Below, piece after piece: positions 7,813 through 15,345 of a DNA stretch of 35,707 nt. The notes beneath the pieces are model-generated. The model had not been told where the DNA came from. It saw only the letters and a list, made by a program, of their open reading frames with translations, and searched no databases. The first letter of the stretch is position 1; every line of letters begins with the position of its first letter. This DNA comes from DASWUD01 sp036401755. Its GTDB lineage: Bacteria; Pseudomonadota; Gammaproteobacteria; Thiohalomonadales; Thiohalomonadaceae. The DNA lies in NCBI GenBank assembly GCA_036401755.1, contig DASWUD010000177.1, positions 1-35,707 of the forward strand, read 5' to 3'. The position numbers were made by a program, and so were the translations under genes.

Positions 7813-8934
7813 TCATCGGTTGGGACGTGGCAGGCGCATCGCCGCGTCGCTAAAGGTATTTCGTTCCGCATCGCTATGACAGGCGGCACAGTTGCCCCGA
7901 CCGTTCACTTGCGGATCGCGCCATCTCTCTTCGGGAATCGCTGCGTGGGTCTTGCGCCAGTAGGGCGTTTCGGTGATACGCAACGGCGTCTCGTCGCGGC
8001 GCAGCGAATGGTTGATGTACCAGGCCGCCTCCATCAGCGGGTGGTCTGCGGCATTGGTCTCATGGAATTGCAGCAGCTCGGCGATGGTGGCCTCATCCAG
8101 CCCGAGTGCCTCGCCGAAGTGATCCTCCTGCTGCTTCAGCATCAACTGCCAGGAGCGCTTGGGCAGCAGCTGTGGATGGTAGGGCTGGTGGCAACCGCCA
8201 CACTCGCTGCGCCAGGTGGCGTTGTCAGGGAGGGTGGTGCCCGGGAAGGGCTGATAGGGGTGGTCTGCGTCGGCACGATACCAGGGGAGCACCGTGGCCA
8301 GCGCCGCGCCCAGCCACGCCACGGCCATCACCCCCGCCACCACCCGCCGGTTGCCGACCTGTGGCTGCGCATCGCGCACGCGCTTGTTGCCGCTGATCAT
8401 CGCGGCGAGCAGATTGTCCCGGTGGAGCAGGCTCTCGACCACCACACCGGCGAGATGGACCACCACCAGCAGCAGCATGGCCCACGCCAGCCACGCATGG
8501 GACTCATGCCAGGCGATGCCGCTCTCCAGTGACACGAACCCCGCCAGTGGCCCATGCCCCTCCTCGCCACCGAGCACGATCAGACCGCTGACGGCGATCG
8601 CCAACAGCAACGTGAGCATGGTGAAGATGGCCCACGCCCCGGCCGGATTGTGCCCGAGGTAATGGGGCTGGCGCGCGCTGCGCAGGTCGCGCAGATAGGC
8701 GAGGAGAGTGCGCTTGCCGTAGGCGAAGGAGCGAAAGCGTGCATGGTGGGTGCCGGTAAAACCCCACGCCAGGCGAAACAGCAGCAGCGCCAGGATGGTG
8801 TAGCCGGCAAAGATGTGGAGGTCGAGGTGTTGCGCATGGCCGTTGCTCCACCAGGCGAGGGCAAACATCGCCACCAACAGCCAGTGAAACAGGCGCAGCG
8901 GCAGGTCCCACACCCGCACGCTGTTACCCTGCAT
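7813..8934 (-). CDS. Cytochrome b561 fused to a diheme cytochrome c (DHC) domain
   Basis: A 373-residue inner-membrane protein of two parts. Residues 1 to about 190 are a four-helix cytochrome b561 (WDLPLRLFHWLLVAMF, HIFAGYTILALLLFRLAWGF, HNPAGAWAIF, HLAGVVVESLLHRDNL) with the usual haem-ligand histidines. After another membrane helix (about 203-222), residues 225-373 form a periplasmic DHC domain with CGGCH and CAACH sites and the LLPKRSWQLML and ETPLRITETPYW segments. It should pass electrons from quinol via b haems to c haems within one chain. The start at 8934 (MQGNSVRVWDLPLR) has GGGGA six bases upstream and overlaps the preceding b561 gene by 11 nt, indicating translational coupling. 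Confidence 0.9.
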   Translation of the reverse strand: MQGNSVRVWDLPLRLFHWLLVAMFALAWWSNGHAQHLDLHIFAGYTILALLLFRLAWGFTGTHHARFRSFAYGKRTLLAYLRDLRSARQPHYLGHNPAGAWAIFTMLTLLLAIAVSGLIVLGGEEGHGPLAGFVSLESGIAWHESHAWLAWAMLLLVVVHLAGVVVESLLHRDNLLAAMISGNKRVRDAQPQVGNRRVVAGVMAVAWLGAALATVLPWYRADADHPYQPFPGTTLPDNATWRSECGGCHQPYHPQLLPKRSWQLMLKQQEDHFGEALGLDEATIAELLQFHETNAADHPLMEAAWYINHSLRRDETPLRITETPYWRKTHAAIPEERWRDPQVNGRGNCAACHSDAERNTFSDAAMRLPRPNR

Positions 8935-9526
8935 GGTCATTCCCCGGATCACGCGGCTTGCGCCCGGTGATCATCGCCCGCACCAGGTTCTCGCGATGCA
9001 GCACCGAACTGATCAATACCCCGGCCACGTGCACGGCCACCAGCAGAAGGGTGAAGTTGGCAAAAAATTCGTGGAGCTCCTCGAACAGCTCATCCCCCTC
9101 ATCACCCTCTTCATCATCGTGGGCCATGGCCGGTGAAATCAGGTTGAACGCAACGGTGAAGGTGCCATGGGCCAGCATGCCGGTGAGCGCGGTTAGCCCC
9201 AGCGACAGCAGCAGCGCCACCACCATCCAGCCACCGGCCGGATTATGGCCGAGATAGCGTTTGGCACGCCCTGCCGCCAGGGCCTTGAGGTAGGCCAGCA
9301 CGGTCGCCGGGGAGAAGACGAAATCGCTAAAGCGGGCGTGACGCGTGCCGACCACACCCCACACCACGCGAAACGCCACCAGACCGGCAACCACATAGCC
9401 GGCCGTCACGTGCAGGCTCTCCCACTCGTCACCGCTCAAATAGGTGATGAAGAAGCTCACCACCAGTGACCAATGAAAGAGCCGCACCAGAGGATCCCAC
9501 ACCTTGATCGTGTCGTTAGCTGCCAC
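8924..9526 (-). CDS. Cytochrome b561 (quinol-cytochrome c electron carrier)
   Basis: A 200-residue, four-helix membrane cytochrome b: KVWDPLVRLFHWSLVVSFF, LHVTAGYVVAGLVAFRVVWG, HNPAGGWMVVALLLSLG, LLLVAVHVAGVLISSVLHREN. Histidines sit at the b561 haem positions. The start is GTG at 9526, set by a strong AGGAGGT five bases upstream; the in-frame extension to 9613 has no matching ribosome-binding site. A very acidic loop (HDDEEGDEGDELFEELHEF, about residues 140-160) lies between helices 3 and 4. It is the first gene of the operon that continues with the b561-DHC fusion, SHP and DHC, and probably supplies electrons to SHP and DHC. Confidence 0.88.
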   Translation of the reverse strand: MAANDTIKVWDPLVRLFHWSLVVSFFITYLSGDEWESLHVTAGYVVAGLVAFRVVWGVVGTRHARFSDFVFSPATVLAYLKALAAGRAKRYLGHNPAGGWMVVALLLSLGLTALTGMLAHGTFTVAFNLISPAMAHDDEEGDEGDELFEELHEFFANFTLLLVAVHVAGVLISSVLHRENLVRAMITGRKPRDPGNDHAG

Positions 9527-9612
9527 GGCACACCTCCTGCCATCCGATTGCTGATTATTTATACGCTTGAAGCCTGAACACATTCTTAAGGCTTGGAACA
9601 TGGAGAGGTCCA

Positions 9613-9648
9613 AAAAGCAGAAAGCCGGTCACACGTACCGGCTTTCTG
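9613..9648 (-). terminator. Rho-independent terminator of grxD
   Basis: Perfect 12-bp inverted repeat: CAGAAAGCCGGT (9618-9629) pairs with ACCGGCTTTCTG (9637-9648) with a seven-base loop. On the minus strand it is followed by CTTTTTGG, and it sits 28 bp after the grxD stop codon. It separates grxD from the cytochrome operon promoter region. Confidence 0.85.
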
Positions 9649-9675
9649 GTCACAACGTCGTGGGGATGACGTCCG

Positions 9676-10005
9676 TTACTGATTTTCTTTCTGCATGGCC
9701 GCCTGCTCCAGCATCGGCTTCAGTTCGCCCTTCTGGAACAGTTCGAGGGTGATGTCGCAACCGCCGATCAGCTCGCCATTGACGTAGACCTGCGGGAAGG
9801 TGGGCCAGTTGGCGTAGCGCGGCAGGTTCTGGAAGATCTCGGGATCGGCCAGCACGTTGACATAGGCGAACTCGACACCACACGCCTGCAACGCCTGTGC
9901 GGCGCGGCTGGAGAAGCCGCACATGGGCATCTGCGGGGTCCCCTTCATGTAGATGACGATGGGATTCTCTTTGACCTGCTGGTCGATGCGCTCAAGAACA
10001 TCCAT
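9676..10005 (-). CDS. grxD: Monothiol glutaredoxin Grx4 (GrxD)
   Basis: A 109-residue cytoplasmic monothiol glutaredoxin that carries and delivers [2Fe-2S] clusters, usually with BolA-type partners and glutathione. Active site CGFS is at residues 29-32 (Cys29), preceded by VIYMKGTPQMPM. The glutathione-binding elements WPTFPQVYVNGELIGGCD are present. The start at 10005 (MDVLERIDQQVKENP) matches the family and has GAGG about nine bases upstream. It follows the amidotransferase gene by 74 bp on the same strand and ends at a strong terminator. Confidence 0.96.
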   Translation of the reverse strand: MDVLERIDQQVKENPIVIYMKGTPQMPMCGFSSRAAQALQACGVEFAYVNVLADPEIFQNLPRYANWPTFPQVYVNGELIGGCDITLELFQKGELKPMLEQAAMQKENQ

Positions 10006-10079
10006 TGGGTAAAGCCTCTGCTGGGAATGGGGGTTTGACCAAATATGGCGGCCAGAGTTCACCAATTCAAGGGGGGCCG

Positions 10080-11873
10080 TTACCTGGGGTCCACATTGAG
10101 TTGCAGCCACAGCTCCAGCAGCGCCAGGTGCCACAGCTTGCTGCCGCGCAGCTTGGTGAAGTGGGCCTCGTCGTCGGGATTGGCCAGCAGTTTATCCACG
10201 TAGGCGCGGTGGAACAGGCCGCGGTTGCGGCACGCCTGGGAATCGAGGATGGCGCGCATGAACTCCAGGAACTCGCCGCGCACATACTTCAGCGCCGGCA
10301 TGGGGAAGTAGCCCTTGGGGCGGTCGATCACCGCGTCGGGGATGAGGCCGCGCGCGATGCGCTTCAGCACATGCTTGGCATCGCCGCTCTGCGGCCCGAG
10401 CTTCATCGACGGCGGCAGCTGCATCGCCAGCTCCACCACCTTTTGGTCGAGGAACGGCACGCGCGCCTCCAGCCCCCATGCCATGGTCATGTTGTCGACA
10501 CGCTTCACCGGGTCATCGACGATGAGGGTGGTGGTGTCCATGCGCAGCACGCGGTCGATGAAGCTATCGGCGCCGGGCTCGGCCAGCAGCGACTCGATCA
10601 ACCGCGCGGTGTGATCCTCGCCGCGATAGTCGGCGCTCACCGTCTCCAGAAATTCGCTGTGGGGACGGTCGAAGTAGTGGCGTGCGAAGCGCTCCAGATC
10701 ACTGCCGTGCTCGGCATCCATCAGCGGGTACCAGAAGTAGCCGGCGAACACCTCGTCGGCCCCCTGCCCGCTCTGCACCACCTTCACCTCCTGCGCCACC
10801 CGTTCGGCCAGCAGGTAGAAGGCGACCGCGTCCTGCCCCACCATCGGCTCGGCCATCTGCGCCACTGCCTCGGGCAGGCGCGTCAACACCTGCTCGTTGG
10901 GAATGCTGTATTTGTGGTGGCGGGTGTCGTACATCGCCACCACTTGATCGGAAAACTCGAACTCGCTGCCGCGCTCCTCGGGCTGATCCTCGAAGCCGAT
11001 GGAGAAGGTGAGGATCTCCTTCACCCCCGCCTCGGCCAGCAGTCCCACCAGCAGGCTCGAATCGAGGCCGCCGGAGAGCAGCACCCCCACCGGCACGTCA
11101 GCGATGTCGAGGCGGCGCTTCACCGCCTCGCGCAGCGCGGCGTGGATCTGCTCGGTCCACTCCTGCTCGCTGCGCGGCTGCGCGGGACGGGTGGCGTAGA
11201 GCTGCCAGTAGCGGCGCAGTTGCGTGGTGCCATCCTTGGCGATGGTGAGGGTGTGGCCGGGCGCGAGCTTGCGCACGCCGTTGAGGATGGTGCGCGGCGC
11301 CGGGATCACCGCATGCAGGGTAAACTGATGATGCAGCGCCACCGGATCGATGGAGGTATCGACGCCGCCACCGGCGAGCAGCGCCTGGATGTTGGAGCCA
11401 AAGCGCAGCTGCTGGCCATCGTGGGCATAGTAGAGCGGCTTGATGCCAAGGCGATCGCGCGCCAGAAACAGCGACTGGCGCTGCTGATCCCAAATGGCGA
11501 AGGCGAACATGCCGTGCAGTCGCTCCACGCACTGCTCGCCCCACGCCGCATAGGCCTTGAGGATCACCTCGCTGTCGCCGTCGGAGAAGAAGTGGTGGCC
11601 TTTACCGCGCAGCTCATCGCGCAGCTCCTTGTAGTTGTAGATGGTGCCGTTGAACACCAGCACCAGCCCGAGCGCGCTGTCGACCATCGGCTGGTTGCCG
11701 CGCGGCGAGAGGTCGATGATCGCCAGACGGCGATGGCCGAAGGCGATCGGCCCGTCGGAGAAGCTGCCGCCGTGATCGGGACCGCGCCGCTCCAGCTTCT
11801 CCAGCATGCGTTCGATGGCGCCCAGTGCCGGGGGGCGCCCATCGAAACGCAGTTCACCGCAAATGCCGCACAT
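10080..11873 (-). CDS. AsnB-like glutamine amidotransferase, N-acetylglutaminylglutamine amide type
   Basis: A 597-residue two-domain amidotransferase. Residues 1 to about 215 are a class II glutaminase with Cys2 as nucleophile (MCGICGELRFDG, then ERRGPDHGG and LVFNGTIYNY). The C-terminal ATP-pyrophosphatase domain has the PP-loop VGVLLSGGLDSSLLVG and the VKVVQSGQGADEVFAGYFWYP motif. The MCGICGELRFDG opening and overall length resemble the subfamily that makes N-acetylglutaminylglutamine amide, an osmoprotectant dipeptide, rather than asparagine. That subfamily usually sits beside a GNAT/ATP-grasp synthetase and a peptidase. Neither is in the window, so the subfamily call is less certain than the AsnB-like call. 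AGGAGAG lies upstream of the start, and the BON lipoprotein gene ends 24 bp before it. Confidence 0.82.
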   Translation of the reverse strand: MCGICGELRFDGRPPALGAIERMLEKLERRGPDHGGSFSDGPIAFGHRRLAIIDLSPRGNQPMVDSALGLVLVFNGTIYNYKELRDELRGKGHHFFSDGDSEVILKAYAAWGEQCVERLHGMFAFAIWDQQRQSLFLARDRLGIKPLYYAHDGQQLRFGSNIQALLAGGGVDTSIDPVALHHQFTLHAVIPAPRTILNGVRKLAPGHTLTIAKDGTTQLRRYWQLYATRPAQPRSEQEWTEQIHAALREAVKRRLDIADVPVGVLLSGGLDSSLLVGLLAEAGVKEILTFSIGFEDQPEERGSEFEFSDQVVAMYDTRHHKYSIPNEQVLTRLPEAVAQMAEPMVGQDAVAFYLLAERVAQEVKVVQSGQGADEVFAGYFWYPLMDAEHGSDLERFARHYFDRPHSEFLETVSADYRGEDHTARLIESLLAEPGADSFIDRVLRMDTTTLIVDDPVKRVDNMTMAWGLEARVPFLDQKVVELAMQLPPSMKLGPQSGDAKHVLKRIARGLIPDAVIDRPKGYFPMPALKYVRGEFLEFMRAILDSQACRNRGLFHRAYVDKLLANPDDEAHFTKLRGSKLWHLALLELWLQLNVDPR

Positions 11874-11897
11874 CAGCGTTCTCTCCTGTCGAATCGG

Positions 11898-12230
11898 TTA
11901 GGGGGCGATGCGTAGCTGATCATGCACCGCGGTGACACCGGGCACGCCGCTCGCCACCGCCACGGCACGCAGTGCCACCTCGCGGTTGGGCACCTGTCCC
12001 TGCAGGGTTACCACCCCATTGCGTGCCTGCACATCGATGTCGAGGGCCGGCAGCGACTTGTCACGCACCAGCGCGGCGTTCACCGCCGCGGCAAGATGGT
12101 TGTCGGTGCGCGCCTCCTGGTAGGTGCGCCCTTCGGCATCACGCCCGCCCTGCCCATAACCGGCCGCGACACCGCTGACACAGCCGTGCAGCGCCAGTAC
12201 CGCCACCATCACCCAAAATACTCGCATCAT
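11898..12230 (-). CDS. BON-domain lipoprotein
   Basis: A 110-residue envelope lipoprotein. The signal peptide ends in the lipobox LHGC (cysteine at about residue 17). One BON domain occupies about residues 40-110 (LAAAVNAALVRDKSLPALDIDVQARNG, VVTLQGQVPNREVALRAVAVASG, VPGVTAVHDQLRI). BON domains bind phospholipid or attach to membranes and are common in osmotic-stress lipoproteins such as OsmY and DolP. The start may be the ATG at 12230 or the adjacent one at 12227. It lies 10 bp after the hydantoinase-B-like gene and 24 bp before the amidotransferase. If the latter makes an osmoprotectant, an envelope stress role would fit, but this is inference. Confidence 0.85.
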   Translation of the reverse strand: MMRVFWVMVAVLALHGCVSGVAAGYGQGGRDAEGRTYQEARTDNHLAAAVNAALVRDKSLPALDIDVQARNGVVTLQGQVPNREVALRAVAVASGVPGVTAVHDQLRIAP

Positions 12231-12240
12231 TTCACCCTTG

Positions 12241-13791
12241 TTATGTTAAATCTTGTTTCCCGGCCGCGCCCCAGCCACCGCCGCCCGGGGTGGCGATGGT
12301 CAGGCGATCGCCCCCTTTCACCACCACACTGCACTTGCCTGGCAACAGCTCGCCGTTGAGCCGGTTCTCGCCGCATGCCCCATCTCCCCCGCCGGCCAAC
12401 CCCCAGGGGGCGTGGATCCTACGCTCGGTGAGCAGCGTCACCTGTGCGGGGGCCAAAAATTCAAACTCGCGGATCAGACCATCGCCGCCGCGCCGCGCCC
12501 CCGCCCCTCCTGAATTGCGCCGCAGCGCATAGCGGCGCACCCGCAGCGGGTAGTGGCGCTCCAGCACCTCGATAGGCGTGTTAAGGGTGTTGGTCATGTG
12601 GGTCTGCACACCGCTCAGGCCGCCTCCCTGCGCGCCGGCCCCCATCCCGCCGCCGATGGTCTCATAGTAGTCCCAGCGCTGCGCGCCGCGTGCGCCCATC
12701 GCCAGATTGTTCATGGTGCCGTGGCTCGCCGACGGGATCGCCGCGGGCAGTGCCTGTGCCAGTGCACCACAAAGCACATCGACCACGCGCGTGCTGGTCT
12801 CCACATTGCCTGCCGCCACCGCTGCCGGTCGCACGGCGTTGAGCAGCGAGCCGCGCGGTGCTGCGAGGGTGATGGGTCGGAAGGCACCGGCACACGCCGG
12901 GGTCTGCGGCGGCATCAGGCAACGCAACACGTAGTAGACGCCGGCCGCCGCCACGGAGAGCGGACAATTGACGTTACCGGCGGTCTGCGCTGACGTGCCG
13001 CTGAAATCCACATGGATGCGCCCCTGCTCTACCGCAACGCTGGCCGTGATGACCAGCTCGCGTCCACCCACACCATCGTCATCCAGACAATCGCTAAAGA
13101 GGTAGCGACCATCGGGAATGGCACGCAGCGCCGTCTCGGCGAGTCGCTCCGCGTAGTCGTTCAGTTCGGCGATGTCGTTATGCCACTGTGCAAGACCAAT
13201 ACGCTCCACCAGCGCCTTCAACTGGCGCAGTCCGGCACGGTTGGCGCTCACCTGCGCGGCAAAGTCACCGTGCAGTTCGTGGCGCCCCTCCTCCTCGCCC
13301 AACAATGCCACCAGCAGAGCGCGATCCAGCTCGCCGTCGCGCACCAGTACCGTCGGCGGGATGACCACCCCCTCCTCGGTCAGGGTAGTGGCAATGGGCA
13401 TCGAGCCGGGGGTGTCGGAGCCGATATCGGCATGGTGGGCGCGGTTGGCAACGAAGGCGACACACTCCCCTGCCACAAACAGCGGCGCGATCACGGTCAC
13501 ATCGGGCAGGTGGGTCCCCCCCAGAAAAGGATCGTTGACCACCACCATCTCACCGTCGCGCCAGGTCAGAGCGTTGACGATATCGCCCATCGCATAGGCC
13601 ATGCTGCCCAGATGGACCGGAATGTGCGCCGCCTGGGCGCAGAGCGCGCCCCGAGCGTCGAAGATGGCGCAGGAAAAGTCGAGGCGGTCGCGGATGTTGG
13701 GTGAGAAGGCACTGCGGCGCAGCACCGCGCCCATTTCGTCGCACACCGCCTCGATACGGCTGGAAAAAATATTGAGCTCTATGGCATTCAT
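12241..13791 (-). CDS. Hydantoinase B/oxoprolinase-family protein (HyuB-like)
   Basis: A 516-residue protein of the HyuB family, the beta subunit of ATP-dependent N-methylhydantoinase, 5-oxoprolinase and acetone carboxylase-type enzymes. Recognisable segments are the N-terminal VCDEMGAVLRRSAFSPNIRD, FVANRAHHADIGSDTPGSMP (His/Asp-rich, likely metal site) and the C-terminal LRRNSGGAGARRGGDGLIRE and GGGGWG. Length fits the family (about 510-590 aa). The start at 13791 gives the family opening MNAIELNIFSSRIEAV; the ribosome-binding site is weak. HyuB normally works with HyuA, whose gene is absent here; the next gene upstream is divergent. It could be a stand-alone paralogue or pair with a HyuA encoded elsewhere. 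The substrate cannot be predicted. Confidence 0.88.
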   Translation of the reverse strand: MNAIELNIFSSRIEAVCDEMGAVLRRSAFSPNIRDRLDFSCAIFDARGALCAQAAHIPVHLGSMAYAMGDIVNALTWRDGEMVVVNDPFLGGTHLPDVTVIAPLFVAGECVAFVANRAHHADIGSDTPGSMPIATTLTEEGVVIPPTVLVRDGELDRALLVALLGEEEGRHELHGDFAAQVSANRAGLRQLKALVERIGLAQWHNDIAELNDYAERLAETALRAIPDGRYLFSDCLDDDGVGGRELVITASVAVEQGRIHVDFSGTSAQTAGNVNCPLSVAAAGVYYVLRCLMPPQTPACAGAFRPITLAAPRGSLLNAVRPAAVAAGNVETSTRVVDVLCGALAQALPAAIPSASHGTMNNLAMGARGAQRWDYYETIGGGMGAGAQGGGLSGVQTHMTNTLNTPIEVLERHYPLRVRRYALRRNSGGAGARRGGDGLIREFEFLAPAQVTLLTERRIHAPWGLAGGGDGACGENRLNGELLPGKCSVVVKGGDRLTIATPGGGGWGAAGKQDLT

Positions 13792-13995
13792 GGCGCGATG
13801 GTAGCAAAGGTGGCATTGAAACACAGTGGCGACATGCCCCCAGAAGGCACAGGGATGCCGAGTGGGTTGAAAACCCCAGTACCGCAGACATTAGCGATCC
13901 AGCGTCTATTCTTGCCTGCAGTAACGGAATCGATATAGATGCGGACAGACAACCCACAATGCAAACCGGCCTCGGCCCCTGGCCGGTGCGGCGTC

Positions 13996-14604
13996 ATGCG
14001 CGCCGCCACCCTCTCGCTGTGCCTGAGCGCCGCGGCTCTCCTGGTGGCGCCATTGCAGACCCAGGCAGAGACAGTCAACCTGCCGCTGCGTGTGGACGAT
14101 TACAACACCAAATACGACAGCTACTTCCAGCACTATTCGCAACGCTTTTTTGGCCCCTTCGTCGACTGGCGCTGGTTCAAGGCGCAGGCGGTCGCCGAAT
14201 CACTGCTGAATCCGCAGGCCGAAAGCCATGCCGGTGCGCTCGGGGTGATGCAGCTGCTGCCGCGCACCTTCTACGAGGTGCGTCTGCAGCACCCCTACTT
14301 TAATGACATCTACACGCCGCGCTGGAATATCGCAGCGGGGATCTACTACAACCTCACCCTCTATCAGATGTGGAATGGTGCGCTGCATGGCGACGATCGC
14401 TTCCTGTTGACCCTGGCCAGTTACAATGCCGGTTTTCAGCGGGTACGCAATGCCTATGCTAGAACCGGGCGGGTACGCTCCTACTATGACATCAGGCAGC
14501 GACTGCCGGGCGAGACCCAGGCCTATGTCGATCGCATCAAATCGCTGATGGAGCCGAAGGTCGTGGAAGAGGCACCGGTGGTAGCCAACCTGATGATTCA
14601 GTGA
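13996..14604 (+). CDS. Lytic transglycosylase (SLT domain)
   Basis: A 202-residue periplasmic peptidoglycan lyase with a signal peptide (1 to about 24, ending LQTQA) and one SLT domain. Catalytic Glu68 lies in AVAESLLNPQAESHAGALGV, followed by MQLLPRTF. Later motifs are WNIAAGIYYNLTLY and LLTLASYNAGFQRVRNA, the conserved AxYNAG element. The domain resembles the C-terminal catalytic domain of MltF but lacks the solute-binding domain. An in-frame ATG at 13939 would add 19 residues ahead of the signal peptide; 13996 is preferred because it puts the hydrophobic segment at the N-terminus. It is divergent from the HyuB-like gene. Confidence 0.88.
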   Translation: MRAATLSLCLSAAALLVAPLQTQAETVNLPLRVDDYNTKYDSYFQHYSQRFFGPFVDWRWFKAQAVAESLLNPQAESHAGALGVMQLLPRTFYEVRLQHPYFNDIYTPRWNIAAGIYYNLTLYQMWNGALHGDDRFLLTLASYNAGFQRVRNAYARTGRVRSYYDIRQRLPGETQAYVDRIKSLMEPKVVEEAPVVANLMIQ

Positions 14605-14665
14605 AGGGCAGGCCGCTCTGCACAACGGCCCCTTGCTGGATAGGATAACGTTCCGAGATTGCTAA

Positions 14666-15322
14666 CTACTTGTCGCTGCGCTGCAACTGCGCCGCCGTGG
14701 CACTCTCGCCTCCCCCCTCGGGGAGCACTGCCACGGTGCCCTCTTTTGTCTTCTGTTCCTTTGCCGCCTTTTTCTTCGGCATCCGGGCAGCAGGCTTCGG
14801 CGGGTCACCGAGGAGGTGGGGGTCTTGCGCCCGTATCAGGCTGGTCAGTGACTTGAGTTCCGGCAGATTACGCTGCACCAGCTCACGCAGGGCGAAGCGC
14901 GCATTCTCATTACCGGCCTCGGCGGCGCGTACCCACAGCTTCATCGCCGCCACATTGTTGCGCTCGATGGTCTCGCTCCCCACGCTGTAGAGCGTACCGA
15001 GTGAGAACATCGCCTCCGCATGGTCCTGGGCAATCGCCTTCTCCCACCAGAAGCGGGCCTTCTCGTCGTCACTGACCAGGCCGTAGCCGTTGTGGTACAT
15101 CCAACCCAGCGCATATTGCGCTTCGGCGTCGCCCTGCTCGGCAAGCGGGTGCCAGAAACAGTAGGCGACCACATAGTCGCCACGCTGTGCTGCCGCCGCC
15201 GCCTGGAGATAACCATCCTGCAGCTCGCCTGGCGGCTCAGCAAGCACCACGCCCGCCGGTAGCATCAATCCTGTCAGCAGCAGCCATCGGGCGATTTTCC
15301 TCTCATCCTTCTTCATCCACAT
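14666..15322 (-). CDS. Sel1-repeat exported protein
   Basis: A 218-residue protein with an N-terminal signal sequence (about 9-30, RWLLLTGLMLPAGVVLA) and at least three Sel1-like helical repeats between about residues 50 and 140: AEQGDAEAQYALGWMYHNG, AIAQDHAEAMFSLGTLYSVG and AAEAGNENARFALREL. The C-terminal third is a lysine- and proline-rich tail without a known domain. Sel1 repeats mediate protein-protein contacts. The start at 15322 was chosen over the ATG at 15349 because GGAGAG lies nine bases upstream. It is the last gene of the multicopper-oxidase cluster, 23 bp after the protease stop, so it may act as an assembly or scaffold factor there (inference). Confidence 0.82.
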   Translation of the reverse strand: MWMKKDERKIARWLLLTGLMLPAGVVLAEPPGELQDGYLQAAAAAQRGDYVVAYCFWHPLAEQGDAEAQYALGWMYHNGYGLVSDDEKARFWWEKAIAQDHAEAMFSLGTLYSVGSETIERNNVAAMKLWVRAAEAGNENARFALRELVQRNLPELKSLTSLIRAQDPHLLGDPPKPAARMPKKKAAKEQKTKEGTVAVLPEGGGESATAAQLQRSDK

Positions 15323-15345
15323 CTGAAGTCTCTCTCCTGCACCCA

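Noticed and set aside
10005..11915. A 636-codon open frame on the plus strand, antisense to the amidotransferase gene
   Set aside because: Its translation is low-complexity and rich in His, Gln, Leu, Arg and Gly without any recognisable domain. The opposite strand encodes a full-length AsnB-like enzyme with intact active sites. It is a by-product of high GC content.
14605..14665. Possible terminator GGCCG/CGGCC between the transglycosylase and the Sel1 gene
   Set aside because: It has only five base pairs, a ten-base loop and no T-run on either strand, which is too weak to call.
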